A stretch of DNA of 64,000 nucleotides from Dyella lutea (GCF_024158035.1 NZ_JAMZEK010000001.1:716001-780000), one strand, 5' to 3'. Positions 39,359-48,957 are shown, counted from the first letter of the stretch. A program made the numbers and translations. Notes: generated from the letters alone by a model not told the origin.

Positions 39359-41878
39359 ATGACTGCAACGCCTGCCGACTTCCCGATCACCCCGCTGCTG
39401 CCGGACATCCGCGCCTCGCTCGCCGCGCATCCGCGGCTGGTGCTGGAGGCGCCTCCCGGTGCCGGCAAGACCACTCAGGTGCCGCTGGCCCTGCTCGACG
39501 CACCATGGCTGGAAGGACGGAAGATCCTGATGCTGGAACCGCGCCGCATCGCCGCCCGCGCCGCCGCGCAGTTCATGGCGCAGCAGCTGGGCGAGCCGGT
39601 GGGGCAGACGGTCGGCTACTCGATCCGCTTCGAGTCGCGCACCAGCGCGGCGACGCGGATCGAGGTGGTCACCGAGGGCATCCTGACCCGGCTGATCCAG
39701 GACGATCCGGAGCTCGCCGGCATTGGCGCGATCCTGTTCGACGAATTCCACGAGCGGCATCTTGCCGGCGACCTCGGCGCAGCTCTGGCGCTGGACGTGC
39801 AGGGCACGCTTCGGCCCGACCTGCGCCTCGTGGTGATGTCGGCCACGCTGGACGGCGAGCGCGTCGCGCAGTGGCTGGATGCACCGCGGATCAGCAGTCC
39901 CGGGCGCAGCTTTCGGGTGCGTATCGAGCATCCCCCGGCGCGGGCGCAGGAGACGCTGGAGCAGCACCTGGCGCGCACGGTGCGGCAGGCGCTGGCGGAG
40001 AACGACGGCGACGTCCTGGTGTTCCTGCCCGGACGGCGCGAGATCGCCCGTGCGCAGACGGTGCTCGGGCACACCCTGGACGAGGCGATCGAACTGGTGC
40101 CGCTGCACGGCGAGCTGTCGCTGGCCGAGCAGCAGCTCGCACTCGGCGCGGCCGAGCCGGGGACGCGGCGGGTGGTGCTGGCGACCAACGTGGCCGAGTC
40201 CAGCGTGACCCTGCCGGGGATCCGCGCGGTGGTCGACAGCGGGCTGGCGCGCGAGCCGCGCTTCGATCCGAATTCCGGCTTCACCCGGCTGGAAACGGTG
40301 GCGATCTCGCAGGCTTCGGCCGACCAGCGCGCCGGCCGCGCCGGCCGCGTCGCCGAAGGCACGGCGTACCGGCTGTGGCCGCAGAGCAGGCGGCTGGAGC
40401 CCTCGCGTACCGCCGAGATCGCCCAGGCCGAGCTGTCCGCGCTGGCGCTGGAACTGGCGGCCTGGGGCATCACCGCCGGCAGCTGCAGCGACCTGACCTG
40501 GCTCGACCCGCCACCGCCTGGTGCCCTGGCGCAGGGACGCGAACTGCTCACGGCACTGGGCGCACTGGATGCCGACGGACGCATCACCGCGCTGGGTCGC
40601 CGGATGCTCGCACTTGGTGCCACGCCGCGACTGGCTGCGGCCGCCCTGCGCGCACCGGAGGAACGTCGCGCCCTGGTCGCCGACCTGCTGGCGCTGACCG
40701 AGGCGCGCTCGCCGCTGCGTGGCGAGCAGGCGCGCACCGACGACTTCCGCGTGCGCGTCGGCGCCCTGCACGTGTGGCGCGATCGTCGCGGCGGCGGCAG
40801 CCACGCCGGTGCCGATGCCGGCGCGCTGGCAGCGATCGAACAGGCCGCCAAGGGCTGGCGCCGCCGGCTGGACCTGCGCACCGCGGCCAGCGGGGTGCCG
40901 GACAGCCATGCCGTCGGCGACCTGCTGGTGCACGCCTACCCCGACCGCATCGCCTACCGCGATGCCGGCAATCCGCTGCGCTACACCCTGGCCAACGGCC
41001 GCGGCGTGCGCCTGCACGAGCAGACCGCCCTGCTCGGCGAACCCTGGCTGGTGGTGCTGGACCTGCGCCACGAGGCACGCGACAGCTTGGTGCTGGCCGC
41101 CGCACCGCTGGACCCGCGCACGCTGGAGGCCGAGTTTCCCCAACGCTTCGCGCGCGCGCGCGTCCTGCGCTGGAACGAGGCGCGCGGCGCGGTGGAGGCG
41201 TTCGAGGAACGCCGCTTCGGCGCCATCGTGATGGAGCGCCGCAGCGTGCCGGTACAGCCGGCCGATGCGCTGCCGGCGCTGCTCGCCGCGGTGCGCAGCC
41301 GCGGGCTGGAGGTCCTGCCGTGGAGCGACGCGGCGCGCCGCCTGCGCCTGCGCATCCAGGCGCTGCGCGGCTGGATGCCCGAGCTCGACTTGCCGGACGT
41401 ATCCGACGCCGCGCTGCTGGCCACGCTGGAGGACTGGCTGGCGCCTTATCTCGCGGGCAAGCGCGGCCTCGATGCGCTGGGCGCGGACGACCTGTCGCAG
41501 GCGCTCGCCGCGATGCTCGGCTATGGCCAACGCCAACAACTCGACACGCAGGCACCGGACCAGTGGCTGGCGCCCAGCGGCCAGCATCGCCGGCTCGAGT
41601 ACGCACCGGACGAGCCGCCGGTGCTGGCGGTGAAACTGCAGGAGCTGTTCGGCCTGGCCGACACGCCGCGGGTCGGCGGCGGCCGCGTGCCGGTGACCCT
41701 GCACCTGCTGTCGCCGGCCGGTCGGCCGATCCAGATGACGCAGGACCTCAAGGGCTTCTGGGAGCGCACCTATCCGGAGGTGAAGAAGGAGCTCAAGGGG
41801 CGCTATCCGCGCCATCCGTGGCCGGACGATCCGTGGACCGCCACGCCCACCCACCGGGCCAAGCCGCGCGGCACCTGA
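39359..41878 (+). CDS. hrpB: ATP-dependent RNA helicase HrpB
   Basis: 839-residue DEAH-type helicase. Motif I APPGAGKTTQVPLALL (about 31-46), motif Ia LEPRRIAARAA, motif II as DEFHERH (about 126-132), motif III SATLD, motif VI QRAGRAGRV, and the HrpB C-terminal domain (SPAGRPIQMTQDLKGFW near the end) are all present. Function in bacteria is poorly known; it is unrelated to type III secretion hrp genes. ATG 39359 is preferred to the upstream TTG. It follows gspD by 67 bases but is probably separate. Confidence 0.95.
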   Translation: MTATPADFPITPLLPDIRASLAAHPRLVLEAPPGAGKTTQVPLALLDAPWLEGRKILMLEPRRIAARAAAQFMAQQLGEPVGQTVGYSIRFESRTSAATRIEVVTEGILTRLIQDDPELAGIGAILFDEFHERHLAGDLGAALALDVQGTLRPDLRLVVMSATLDGERVAQWLDAPRISSPGRSFRVRIEHPPARAQETLEQHLARTVRQALAENDGDVLVFLPGRREIARAQTVLGHTLDEAIELVPLHGELSLAEQQLALGAAEPGTRRVVLATNVAESSVTLPGIRAVVDSGLAREPRFDPNSGFTRLETVAISQASADQRAGRAGRVAEGTAYRLWPQSRRLEPSRTAEIAQAELSALALELAAWGITAGSCSDLTWLDPPPPGALAQGRELLTALGALDADGRITALGRRMLALGATPRLAAAALRAPEERRALVADLLALTEARSPLRGEQARTDDFRVRVGALHVWRDRRGGGSHAGADAGALAAIEQAAKGWRRRLDLRTAASGVPDSHAVGDLLVHAYPDRIAYRDAGNPLRYTLANGRGVRLHEQTALLGEPWLVVLDLRHEARDSLVLAAAPLDPRTLEAEFPQRFARARVLRWNEARGAVEAFEERRFGAIVMERRSVPVQPADALPALLAAVRSRGLEVLPWSDAARRLRLRIQALRGWMPELDLPDVSDAALLATLEDWLAPYLAGKRGLDALGADDLSQALAAMLGYGQRQQLDTQAPDQWLAPSGQHRRLEYAPDEPPVLAVKLQELFGLADTPRVGGGRVPVTLHLLSPAGRPIQMTQDLKGFWERTYPEVKKELKGRYPRHPWPDDPWTATPTHRAKPRGT

Positions 41879-41899
41879 GGCACCGCGCGACTGGCGCGG

Positions 41900-42811
41900 T
41901 CAGGCGGTCTTGCGGCGAAACAGCTTTTTGAACACGCCGACGATCGCCGCCACGATGAAGATCACGAACTTCTTCAGCGCCAGCAGCAGTACGCCGAGCT
42001 TGGCGAACAGTCCGGCCTTGGCGGCGATGCCGCCAGCGACCAGCGCACCGATGCCGTAGGCAGCCAGCTTGTCGGTGCGCGAGTCGTAATCGGTGTAGCG
42101 CTGGCCGGCGTCGAAGTCTGTCATGTCGAGCACCTCGGGCATGTCCGCCCGCACCTGCGCCAGCTCGCCCATCGGCGCCACCGCATTGAGCGACAGGTAG
42201 CCTTCGCGGCCGAGCACGCGGATGTCGTAGTTGAGCGAATGCCCGCTGTGGCCGTCGCGGGTGAACACGAGGTCGCGCGCCCAGTACAGCTTGTGGCTGG
42301 ATGCGTCGTAGTGTGGCGGCTCGGCCCAGCCGGCCAGCTCGAGCTCCGGATAGCCCTGCTTGCGCCGCTCGGCATTCTCGTGCCGGGTCGACTCCTTCAT
42401 CTTCGACAGCATGTCGTCGTAGTCGATCGAGGACGCATCGGCGTCGGACACGTAGCCGTCGTCGACGTAGGTCACCACCACCGCCCACTGCTTCGGATCG
42501 AGCAGACCGTGCGGGTCGGAGTCGGGCAGGATCATGCCGAGTACGTCCTTGTCCGGCGGGTTGTCCCACAGCTGGGTCAGCACGCGCTGCGCGTCCTGCG
42601 GCCCCAGGAACGCGTAGCCCGGCTTCAGCGCCAGGTGGGCGTGCGCGGGGGCAATCGCCACGTCGCCAGTGGCCGGATGCAGCGAGGCCAGGAACTGCTC
42701 GGTGCGGGCGTCGCCGGCATCATCCGCCCGGGCGGGCGAGGCGTGCGTGGCACAGAGCAGGACGAGGGCGGGCAGTACGAGTCGTGCCGGCGCGCCGAAG
42801 CGGTAGGTCAT
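41900..42811 (-). CDS. DUF2167 family membrane protein
   Basis: 303-residue exported protein with a signal peptide ending SPARA, a DUF2167-type soluble domain (about 50-250; DPKQWAVVVTYVDDGYVSDADA, LYWARDLVFTRDG) and two C-terminal hydrophobic helices (LAAYGIGALVAGGIAAKAG and VLLLALKKFVIFIVAAIVGVF). The family is of unknown function. AGGGGG lies eight bases before the ATG at 42811. Convergent with hrpB, divergent from the GGDEF/EAL gene. Confidence 0.85.
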   Translation of the reverse strand: MTYRFGAPARLVLPALVLLCATHASPARADDAGDARTEQFLASLHPATGDVAIAPAHAHLALKPGYAFLGPQDAQRVLTQLWDNPPDKDVLGMILPDSDPHGLLDPKQWAVVVTYVDDGYVSDADASSIDYDDMLSKMKESTRHENAERRKQGYPELELAGWAEPPHYDASSHKLYWARDLVFTRDGHSGHSLNYDIRVLGREGYLSLNAVAPMGELAQVRADMPEVLDMTDFDAGQRYTDYDSRTDKLAAYGIGALVAGGIAAKAGLFAKLGVLLLALKKFVIFIVAAIVGVFKKLFRRKTA

Positions 42812-43005
42812 CGGAAAATCCCCCTGGTGTCGGTCCATCGAGAAGACGCCTGGCAGCAGGCGCCGTCCGGGGACGCCCCCTGCGCCCCGTCCGGGTTTTT
42901 AGCAGTCGCCGCACCTTCCCGCCAGCGCCGGGCTTTTTCGTACTGCGGCGTGACGCCGGATGTGCTCAGATAGCGCGGTTGCCCGACGGCGATAGGGACT
43001 TCCGC

Positions 43006-45660
43006 TTGAGTTCTGCCCCCGTTCCTCGTCCCGATCCGGACCTTTCCCCGCAGACGCCCGTGGTGCGCCCACCGTGGGGAGGGTTGGCATGGGTGTGGGT
43101 GCTGGCGACGCTGCTCGCCGGGGTGCTGCTGACGCTGGTGCTCCATCAGCAGCAGCAGGTGCGGCAACGGGCCGCGGCGCGGGCCGCCCTGGACGAGCTG
43201 GCGGACAAGAGCTTCACCGCCCTGCAGGTGCGGCTGGTGACTTCCGAGTTGCTGATCCGCTCGGTGCAGACGCTGTACATCGCCTCCGACCAGGTGACCG
43301 CCGACGATTTCCAGCACTTCTACGCCAACCTGCGACCACGCAGCCTGTTCCCGAGCCTGGTCGCGCTGGCCTATGCGCAGCGCGAGGCCGGGCCGTCCGG
43401 TGCGCGCTACATCACCCGTCATGTCGCACCGCTGGAAGGCAACGAGCGCCTGCTAGGTCTGGACGTCACCTCGCAGACGCCGAATATGTCCGCCCTGGTC
43501 GCCGCCCAGGAAAGCGGCCAGCCGGTTCTTTCCGCGCCGTTCGATCTGGTCCAGCACGAGCCGGATGGTCGCCCGATCCATGGCGTCACCATGCGCCTCC
43601 CGGTCTACAGCGAGGGACCGCCCCCGGCGACATCGGCCGAGCGGCTGGCGCGGCTCGAGGGATCGATCGCCGCATCCTTCCGGGTTTCCCAGCTGATCGG
43701 CGGCGCGTTTACCCCCGAGGCGCTGCACAAAATGCACGTCCAGGTCTTCGACCTTGCCCGGCCCGGACAGGCGCTGTTCGATTCCGATGCGGCGGCCGTC
43801 GCGGGCAGCGAAGGCGACTTCCGGCGCGACCTGCATTACGGCGGCCGAGTGTGGCGGGTGCGCATGGATTATCCGTTGCTGCCCGAGCGCTGGAGCTGGA
43901 GCGGTACGCTGCTGCCCGCCGGCCTGCTGATCAGCCTGCTGCTCGCGTTGCTGGTCTGGTCGGTGGCGGGTACGCAACGCCGGGCGATGGAGCTGGGCTG
44001 GCGGATGAGTCGTCGCTATCGCGAGAGCGAAGAGCGGTTCCGCGCGCTCAACGAGCTGTTGCCTGCGCTGGTGCTGCTGGCCGATGCGAACGAGGGGCGG
44101 GTGACCTACGCCAACCGTGCCGCCCGCGACCGGCTGGGCGACCCGCTGGGTCAGGCGCTGCCGACGTTGTTCGAGGATGCCGCCGTGCGTGGGCGGCTCG
44201 CCGATCCGCAGGCCGGTGCGGTCGAGCAGCTCGAGGCGGTGTTGCGGCATGGGCAGCGGCAGCGTTTCTGGGCCAGCGTGTCGATCGCCCACGTCGAGCT
44301 CGACGGCGTCTCCAAGCTGCTGATGGTCGCTTCCGACATCACCGAGCAGCGCCTGCTCAACGACCGGCTGCTTCACCAGGCCAGCCACGACGCGCTGACC
44401 GAGCTGTACAACCGGCGCGAGTTCGAGCGTCATCTGGGCGAGGCGATGGCGGCGATCGCCGCCGGTGCGCCGGCGGCGGCACTGCTGTACATCGACCTGG
44501 ACCAGTTCAAGCTGATCAACGACACCTCCGGCCACATGGCCGGTGACCAGCTGCTGGCACAACTGGCGATGACCATGCACGAGCAGTTGGGTGACCATGA
44601 CGTGCTGGCGCGGCTGGGCGGCGACGAATTCGGCGTGCTGTTGCCGCGCATCGGCAGCCTGGCAGCGGCCGAGGCGCAGGCCGAGCGGTTGCGGCGACGC
44701 ATCGACGGCTACGTGTTCATGTGGGAGCAGCGCAGCTACTCGGTCAGCGCCAGCGTCGGCGGCGTCATGCTCGACAAGCCCGGCATGCACCTGCACGAAT
44801 TGTTCGCCCAGGCCGACACCGCCTGCTACATGGCCAAGGAGGCCGGCCGCAACCGGGTGCACTTCTATTCCGAGCACGACGACGAGACGGCTCGTCGGCG
44901 CAGCGAGATGGAGTGGGCCAACCGGCTGCGCTGGGCGGCGGACGAGGGCCGGCTGCTGCTCTATTACCAGGAGCTGCTGCCGTTGGCGCCACAGCCCGGG
45001 GAGGGCGTGCGGATCGAGTTGCTGCTGCGTTTCCGCGACGAGGAGGGGCGACTGGTGGTGCCTGGCGCGTTCATCCCGGCCGCCGAGCGCTACGGCCTGA
45101 TGCCGACGATCGACCGCTGGGTGATCGAGACCGCGCTGGCCCATTTCGACCAGTTGCACCCGGCCGGCGCCTCGCTGCAACTGGCCACGATCAATCTTTC
45201 CGGCGCCAGCGTCGAGGACGACGCGCTGGCCGATCGCATCATCGAACTGCTCGGTCAGCACCGGGTGGATCCGTCGCGGGTCTGCTTCGAAGTGACCGAG
45301 ACGGTGGCGGTGCGGCACCTGTCGCAGGTCGCCCGGTTCATGCAGCGGCTGCGCGCGGTCGGCTGCAAGGTGGCACTGGACGACTTCGGCGCCGGCATGT
45401 CCTCGTTCGGCTACCTGAAGAACCTGCCGGTGGACATCATCAAGATCGACGGCAGCTTCATCCGCGACATGCTGGATGACCCGGTGAGTCACGCAATGGT
45501 GCGCGCGGCCACCGACATCGGCCATCGTATCGGCCTGCTGGTGGTGGCCGAATGGGTCACCAGCGACGCGGTGATGCAGGCACTGCGCGAGCTGGGCGTG
45601 GACCTGGCCCAGGGGTTCTCGCTGCACCGGCCGGAGCCGGTGCCGTTCCAGCGCGACTGA
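43006..45660 (+). CDS. CHASE-PAS-GGDEF-EAL membrane protein (c-di-GMP metabolism)
   Basis: About 884 residues. N-terminal helix (LAWVWVLATLLAGVLLTLVL), periplasmic CHASE domain (about 65-230), second helix (LLPAGLLISLLLALLVWSV), a PAS domain, a GGDEF domain with intact GGDEF near 538-542, and an EAL-type domain. The inhibitory RxxD site before GGDEF is absent. The EAL signature reads ELLLR (Glu671 kept) and VAEGVE reads VAEWVT; the paired Asp in DDFGAGMSS, the Lys in KIDGSF and the Asn in TINLSG are kept. So diguanylate cyclase activity is likely, and phosphodiesterase activity uncertain. The start is unclear: TTG 43006 or GTG 43060; no ATG is suitable. A longer upstream frame is rejected. 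Confidence 0.88.
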   Translation: MSSAPVPRPDPDLSPQTPVVRPPWGGLAWVWVLATLLAGVLLTLVLHQQQQVRQRAAARAALDELADKSFTALQVRLVTSELLIRSVQTLYIASDQVTADDFQHFYANLRPRSLFPSLVALAYAQREAGPSGARYITRHVAPLEGNERLLGLDVTSQTPNMSALVAAQESGQPVLSAPFDLVQHEPDGRPIHGVTMRLPVYSEGPPPATSAERLARLEGSIAASFRVSQLIGGAFTPEALHKMHVQVFDLARPGQALFDSDAAAVAGSEGDFRRDLHYGGRVWRVRMDYPLLPERWSWSGTLLPAGLLISLLLALLVWSVAGTQRRAMELGWRMSRRYRESEERFRALNELLPALVLLADANEGRVTYANRAARDRLGDPLGQALPTLFEDAAVRGRLADPQAGAVEQLEAVLRHGQRQRFWASVSIAHVELDGVSKLLMVASDITEQRLLNDRLLHQASHDALTELYNRREFERHLGEAMAAIAAGAPAAALLYIDLDQFKLINDTSGHMAGDQLLAQLAMTMHEQLGDHDVLARLGGDEFGVLLPRIGSLAAAEAQAERLRRRIDGYVFMWEQRSYSVSASVGGVMLDKPGMHLHELFAQADTACYMAKEAGRNRVHFYSEHDDETARRRSEMEWANRLRWAADEGRLLLYYQELLPLAPQPGEGVRIELLLRFRDEEGRLVVPGAFIPAAERYGLMPTIDRWVIETALAHFDQLHPAGASLQLATINLSGASVEDDALADRIIELLGQHRVDPSRVCFEVTETVAVRHLSQVARFMQRLRAVGCKVALDDFGAGMSSFGYLKNLPVDIIKIDGSFIRDMLDDPVSHAMVRAATDIGHRIGLLVVAEWVTSDAVMQALRELGVDLAQGFSLHRPEPVPFQRD

Positions 45661-45669
45661 GCGCGGCGC

Positions 45670-47058
45670 CTACTTCGCCGGCGCCTCGGGCGCCTGCCGC
45701 TCGAAGCTGCCGGCCGCCCCCGGGAACACCACCGGGCTCTCGTAGCCGTCGGCCGAGACTGAGGACACGCCGAAGAACCAGTCGTCGATCACCACGTCCT
45801 TGATCACCGCTTTGTCGACGTCGCCGACCGCGCGCGCGTACTGCCAGCGCGGCGCCGTGGTGTCGCGCCAGTGCACGCGGTAGCCGGCGGCGCCGGGCAC
45901 CTTGTGCCAGCTCACGGTGGTGTCGGTGGCCAGCGCTCCCTCGGTCTTCACGCCGGTCGGCGGCGCCGGTGCGTTGGCCATCGCGGCCATCGTCACCGTG
46001 TTGAGCGCAGTGACCCGGGCCAGGTAGCGGAAGTCGATGCCGTCGATCGTGTCGCCGTAGTGGACTCCATGCTCGGTGCGCAGGTCCTGGTGCTGCCTGG
46101 TGTAGTCCTCGTGGCCTTCGCTGACGCGGATCGCCGGGTAGCCGGCCTTGAGGAATTCCACCTGGTCGCCACCGCGACCGTAGCGGTCGGTGCGGTAGAT
46201 CATCTTCACGCGGAAGTCGGGCAGGTACTGGTCGGCGATCGAGGCCATGTAGCGGGCCACGTTGCGCGAGGGCGAGTCGACCTCGCCGCCGAAGTAGTTG
46301 CGGATGCGCGCCTGCTTCGCCGTCTCGGTACTGCGGGTGCCCTCGCTGAACACGCGCACGGTGGTGTTGTCGCGCACGCCGTTCTGGCCGCGGCTGTTGC
46401 CGACGATGTCGTTGTTGAGGTCGGCTTCCACCTTCCAGCCGTGCGCCGCGGCGTAGTCGGCCAGCACCTTGCCGCCGTACAGGCCCTGCTCCTCGCCGGA
46501 CAGCGCGGCGAACACCACGGTGGCGCGGTTGTCCTGCTTCGACAGCAGCCGCGCCGCCTCCATCAGCGCCGCCACGCCTGAGGCGTCGTCGTTGGCGCCG
46601 GGGGCGTCGCTGGTCGCATTCATGATGTCGGTGACGCGCGAGTCCAGATGTCCGCTCATCACGATTACCCGGTCCGGATCGCTGCTGCCGCGCTTGATCG
46701 CCACCACGTCCATCACCTCGGTGGGTTTCGGAATCCGCTCGCCGGTGAACACCTGCGAGGGCGTGACCACCTCCAGGCAGCCGCCGCAGTCGCGCGAGAT
46801 CGCCTCGAACTGCGCCTTGACCCAGCGCCGCGCCGCGCCGATGCCGCGCTTGTCCGACCGGGTGTCGGACAGCGTGTGGCGGGTGCCGAAGCCCACCAGG
46901 TGGGCGATGGTGTCGTGCAGGCGTGCCTCGCTGGGGGCGCTGGCCAGCGCGTGCAGGGGCGCCTGTTCGCGTGGCTGGGCGGCGTTCTGCGCGGCGAGCG
47001 GTGCGCTTGCGGCGAGCAGCAGGGCTGCGGCGAGGGACAGCGGGCGGAGTCGGGACAT
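45670..47058 (-). CDS. Exported M28 family zinc aminopeptidase
   Basis: 462-residue secreted peptidase with signal peptide (PLSLAAALLLAASAPLAAQ). Zinc and catalytic residues of M28 are visible: H in SGHLDSR, D in GANDDASG, the general-base pair EEQGLYG, a later D and H near GHEDYTRQHQ. A fibronectin type III-like domain (about 350-440; PAPPTGVKTEGALATDTTVS) ends the protein. It probably trims peptides in the periplasm or outside and is a plausible type II secretion substrate. The ATG at 47058 gives a clean signal peptide; the much longer frame upstream is rejected. Confidence 0.88.
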   Translation of the reverse strand: MSRLRPLSLAAALLLAASAPLAAQNAAQPREQAPLHALASAPSEARLHDTIAHLVGFGTRHTLSDTRSDKRGIGAARRWVKAQFEAISRDCGGCLEVVTPSQVFTGERIPKPTEVMDVVAIKRGSSDPDRVIVMSGHLDSRVTDIMNATSDAPGANDDASGVAALMEAARLLSKQDNRATVVFAALSGEEQGLYGGKVLADYAAAHGWKVEADLNNDIVGNSRGQNGVRDNTTVRVFSEGTRSTETAKQARIRNYFGGEVDSPSRNVARYMASIADQYLPDFRVKMIYRTDRYGRGGDQVEFLKAGYPAIRVSEGHEDYTRQHQDLRTEHGVHYGDTIDGIDFRYLARVTALNTVTMAAMANAPAPPTGVKTEGALATDTTVSWHKVPGAAGYRVHWRDTTAPRWQYARAVGDVDKAVIKDVVIDDWFFGVSSVSADGYESPVVFPGAAGSFERQAPEAPAK

Positions 47059-47157
47059 CGGATCACCTCGTGGAAACGGTCGCGTCGTACAGCGCCTGAG
47101 TATGCGCAGCGCACCGCGACTGCACCAGTCGACCTTCGGCATGCGACCATCCGCGGC

Positions 47158-48414
47158 ATGACCGATGCTTCTTCTTCGCGCGTCGCCGTGGTCGGCGGCG
47201 GGCCGGCCGGACTGATGGCCGCCGAACAGCTGTGCCAGGCCGGCCTGGCGGTGGACCTCTACGACGCCATGGGTTCGGTCGGACGCAAGTTCCTGCTGGC
47301 CGGCAAGGGCGGACTCAATCTCACCCACGGCGAGGGTTTCGCCGATTTCGTCGGGCGTTACGGCGCGAGCGCGGCGCAGGTCGGTGCGTGGTTGCGTGAG
47401 TTCGATGCGGAGGCATTGCGCGACTGGGCGCGCGGGCTGGGTGTGGAAACCTTCGTCGGCAGCTCGGGCCGGGTGTTTCCGTCGGACCTGAAGGCTGCAC
47501 CGCTGCTGCGCCGCTGGGTGCGCCGGCTGCATGCCGACGGCGTGCGCTTCCACATGCATCATCGCTGGTCGGGGTGGCGCGACGATGGTGCGTTGCGTTT
47601 CTCCACCCCCGACGGCGAGCGCGCCGTGGCGCCGGCGGCCACCGTGCTGGCACTGGGCGGCGGAAGCTGGCCGCAGCTCGGTTCCGACGGCGCGTGGATG
47701 GACGTACTGGCTGCGGCCGGCGTCGCCACCACGCCACTGGAAGCGGCCAACTGCGGCTTCGAGCACGCCTGGAGCGAGCACCTCGCCAGTCGTTTCGCCG
47801 GCGCGCCGTTGAAGGCCGTGGTGGCGCATTGGCAGGACGCGGACGGCACGTCACGGCAGCGCCAGGGCGAATGCGTGATCAGCGGCTATGGCCTGGAGGG
47901 CAGCCTGCTCTATGCGATCGGCCCGGCATTGCGCCGGCAGATCCGCGAACGCGGCGAGGCGGCGCTGCAGCTCGACCTGGCCCCCGGCTACAGCGTCGAC
48001 TTGCTCGCCGCCCGGCTCGCCGCGCCCCGCGGCAGGCACAGCCTGGGCGACTGGCTGCGCCGCCGGGCGGGGCTGGACGCCGCGAAGTGTGCGCTGGTGT
48101 TCGAGGTGGCCGACAAGACGTTGCTGGCCGATGCCGCGCGACTGGCCGCGCTGGTCAAGGCACTGCCGTTGACGTTCAGCGCGCCGCGGCCGGTGGCCGA
48201 GGCGATCAGCACCGCCGGCGGCGTGACGCTGGCCGCGCTGGACGAGAGCCTGATGCTGATCGACCGGCCGGGGGTCTTCTGCGCCGGCGAGATGCTGGAC
48301 TGGGAGGCCCCGACCGGCGGGTATCTGCTGACCGCCTGCTTCGCCAGTGGTCGGCGGGCGGGACTCGGCGCGGTGGCCTGGCTGCAGTCCACGTCCGCCG
48401 CAGGACGGGAATGA
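47158..48414 (+). CDS. FAD/NAD(P)-binding flavoprotein, BaiN/HI0933-like family
   Basis: 418-residue flavoprotein. The N-terminal dinucleotide motif VAVVGGGPAGLMAAEQLC (about 9-26), the family motif GRKFLLAGKGGLNLTH (about 42-57), GSSGRVFP, ALGGGSWPQLGSDG and the C-terminal GVFCAGEMLDWEAPTGGYLLTACFASG are present. The group (TIGR03862-like branch) includes BaiN reductases; the substrate here is unknown. Starts at ATG 47158, divergent from the M28 peptidase gene. Confidence 0.88.
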   Translation: MTDASSSRVAVVGGGPAGLMAAEQLCQAGLAVDLYDAMGSVGRKFLLAGKGGLNLTHGEGFADFVGRYGASAAQVGAWLREFDAEALRDWARGLGVETFVGSSGRVFPSDLKAAPLLRRWVRRLHADGVRFHMHHRWSGWRDDGALRFSTPDGERAVAPAATVLALGGGSWPQLGSDGAWMDVLAAAGVATTPLEAANCGFEHAWSEHLASRFAGAPLKAVVAHWQDADGTSRQRQGECVISGYGLEGSLLYAIGPALRRQIRERGEAALQLDLAPGYSVDLLAARLAAPRGRHSLGDWLRRRAGLDAAKCALVFEVADKTLLADAARLAALVKALPLTFSAPRPVAEAISTAGGVTLAALDESLMLIDRPGVFCAGEMLDWEAPTGGYLLTACFASGRRAGLGAVAWLQSTSAAGRE

Positions 48415-48451
48415 ATACGTTTACTCACGCGATGCAGCATCGATCGTGCTG

Positions 48452-48475
48452 GTAGCGTCGAAATTTCGGCGCTAC
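48452..48475. promoter_or_regulatory. 24-bp near-perfect palindrome
   Basis: Symmetrical about AAATTT with arms GTAGCG at 48452-48457 and CGCTAC at 48470-48475; 11 of 12 pairs match, the odd pair being T/G. It lies 37 bases after the flavoprotein stop and about 105 bases before the small CxxCH gene. It could be a dimer-binding operator or part of a transcript end; it lacks a proper loop and T-run for a classic terminator. Confidence 0.45.
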
Positions 48476-48580
48476 GCTGGGGAGCGGGGGATATGGACAC
48501 AGGGCTTCGCACCGCTGCCGACCGTACGGGCCAGGCCGCAACGAAGGCGACGCCATCAATCGGCGAGGAGATTGCAGCTC

Positions 48581-48805
48581 ATGAAGATTCGTACCCTTTC
48601 CATGGTAGCGGTGCTGACGGCGGTGGCCAGTGGTGCGGTAGCTGGTGAGGCCATCCACTCGGCATCGAACCGGGCGCCGGTCAACCGCATGCACGAGGCA
48701 TTGGGCATTCGCGATACCCGTGGTTTTGCGGATGTGGTGGACGTGCGCGGTTTCCGTGCCGCGGCGGCGATGCCCGCCTGCAGCACCTGTCACAATAGGC
48801 AATAA
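48581..48805 (+). CDS. Small exported protein with a single C-terminal CxxCH
   Basis: 74 residues beginning MKIRTLSMVAVLTAVASGAVAG, a clear signal peptide, leaving a mature protein of about 52 residues. The only cysteines form C-S-T-C-H five residues from the C-terminus, a c-type haem attachment motif. No axial Met lies downstream. GGCGAGGAG sits a suitable distance before the ATG. It may be a minimal cytochrome-like protein or a metal-binding peptide. No family is recognised. It is followed by a good terminator, so it is an independent transcription unit. Confidence 0.6.
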   Translation: MKIRTLSMVAVLTAVASGAVAGEAIHSASNRAPVNRMHEALGIRDTRGFADVVDVRGFRAAAAMPACSTCHNRQ

Positions 48806-48843
48806 CGCCTAGCGCCCTGCGGCTGCAGGGTGTCCGGATCGAG

Positions 48844-48868
48844 CGGCCCGCCTTGCGCGGGCCGTTCT
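48844..48868 (+). terminator. Rho-independent-type terminator after the small CxxCH gene
   Basis: CGGCCCGC, loop CTTGC, GCGGGCCG, then TTCT. Perfect 8-bp GC stem 39 bases after the stop of the small exported protein. The T-run is weak. Confidence 0.6.
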
Positions 48869-48957
48869 GCATCGGGGCTCGGTCAACGATCGTGTCGTGG
48901 CGGGCCGGGTGCCCGCGCCGCCTCTTCGTCAGCGGATGTGCCGGGGCTTTCCCGGGA

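Noticed and set aside
36859-39474. Minus-strand open frame of 871 codons opposite gspD
   Set aside because: Shadow of the secretin gene; Ala/Gly/His-rich and no family match.
42301-43005. Upstream extension of the GGDEF/EAL frame
   Set aside because: The extra 235 codons lie antisense to the DUF2167 gene and are Arg/Pro-rich; the real protein starts near its first membrane helix.
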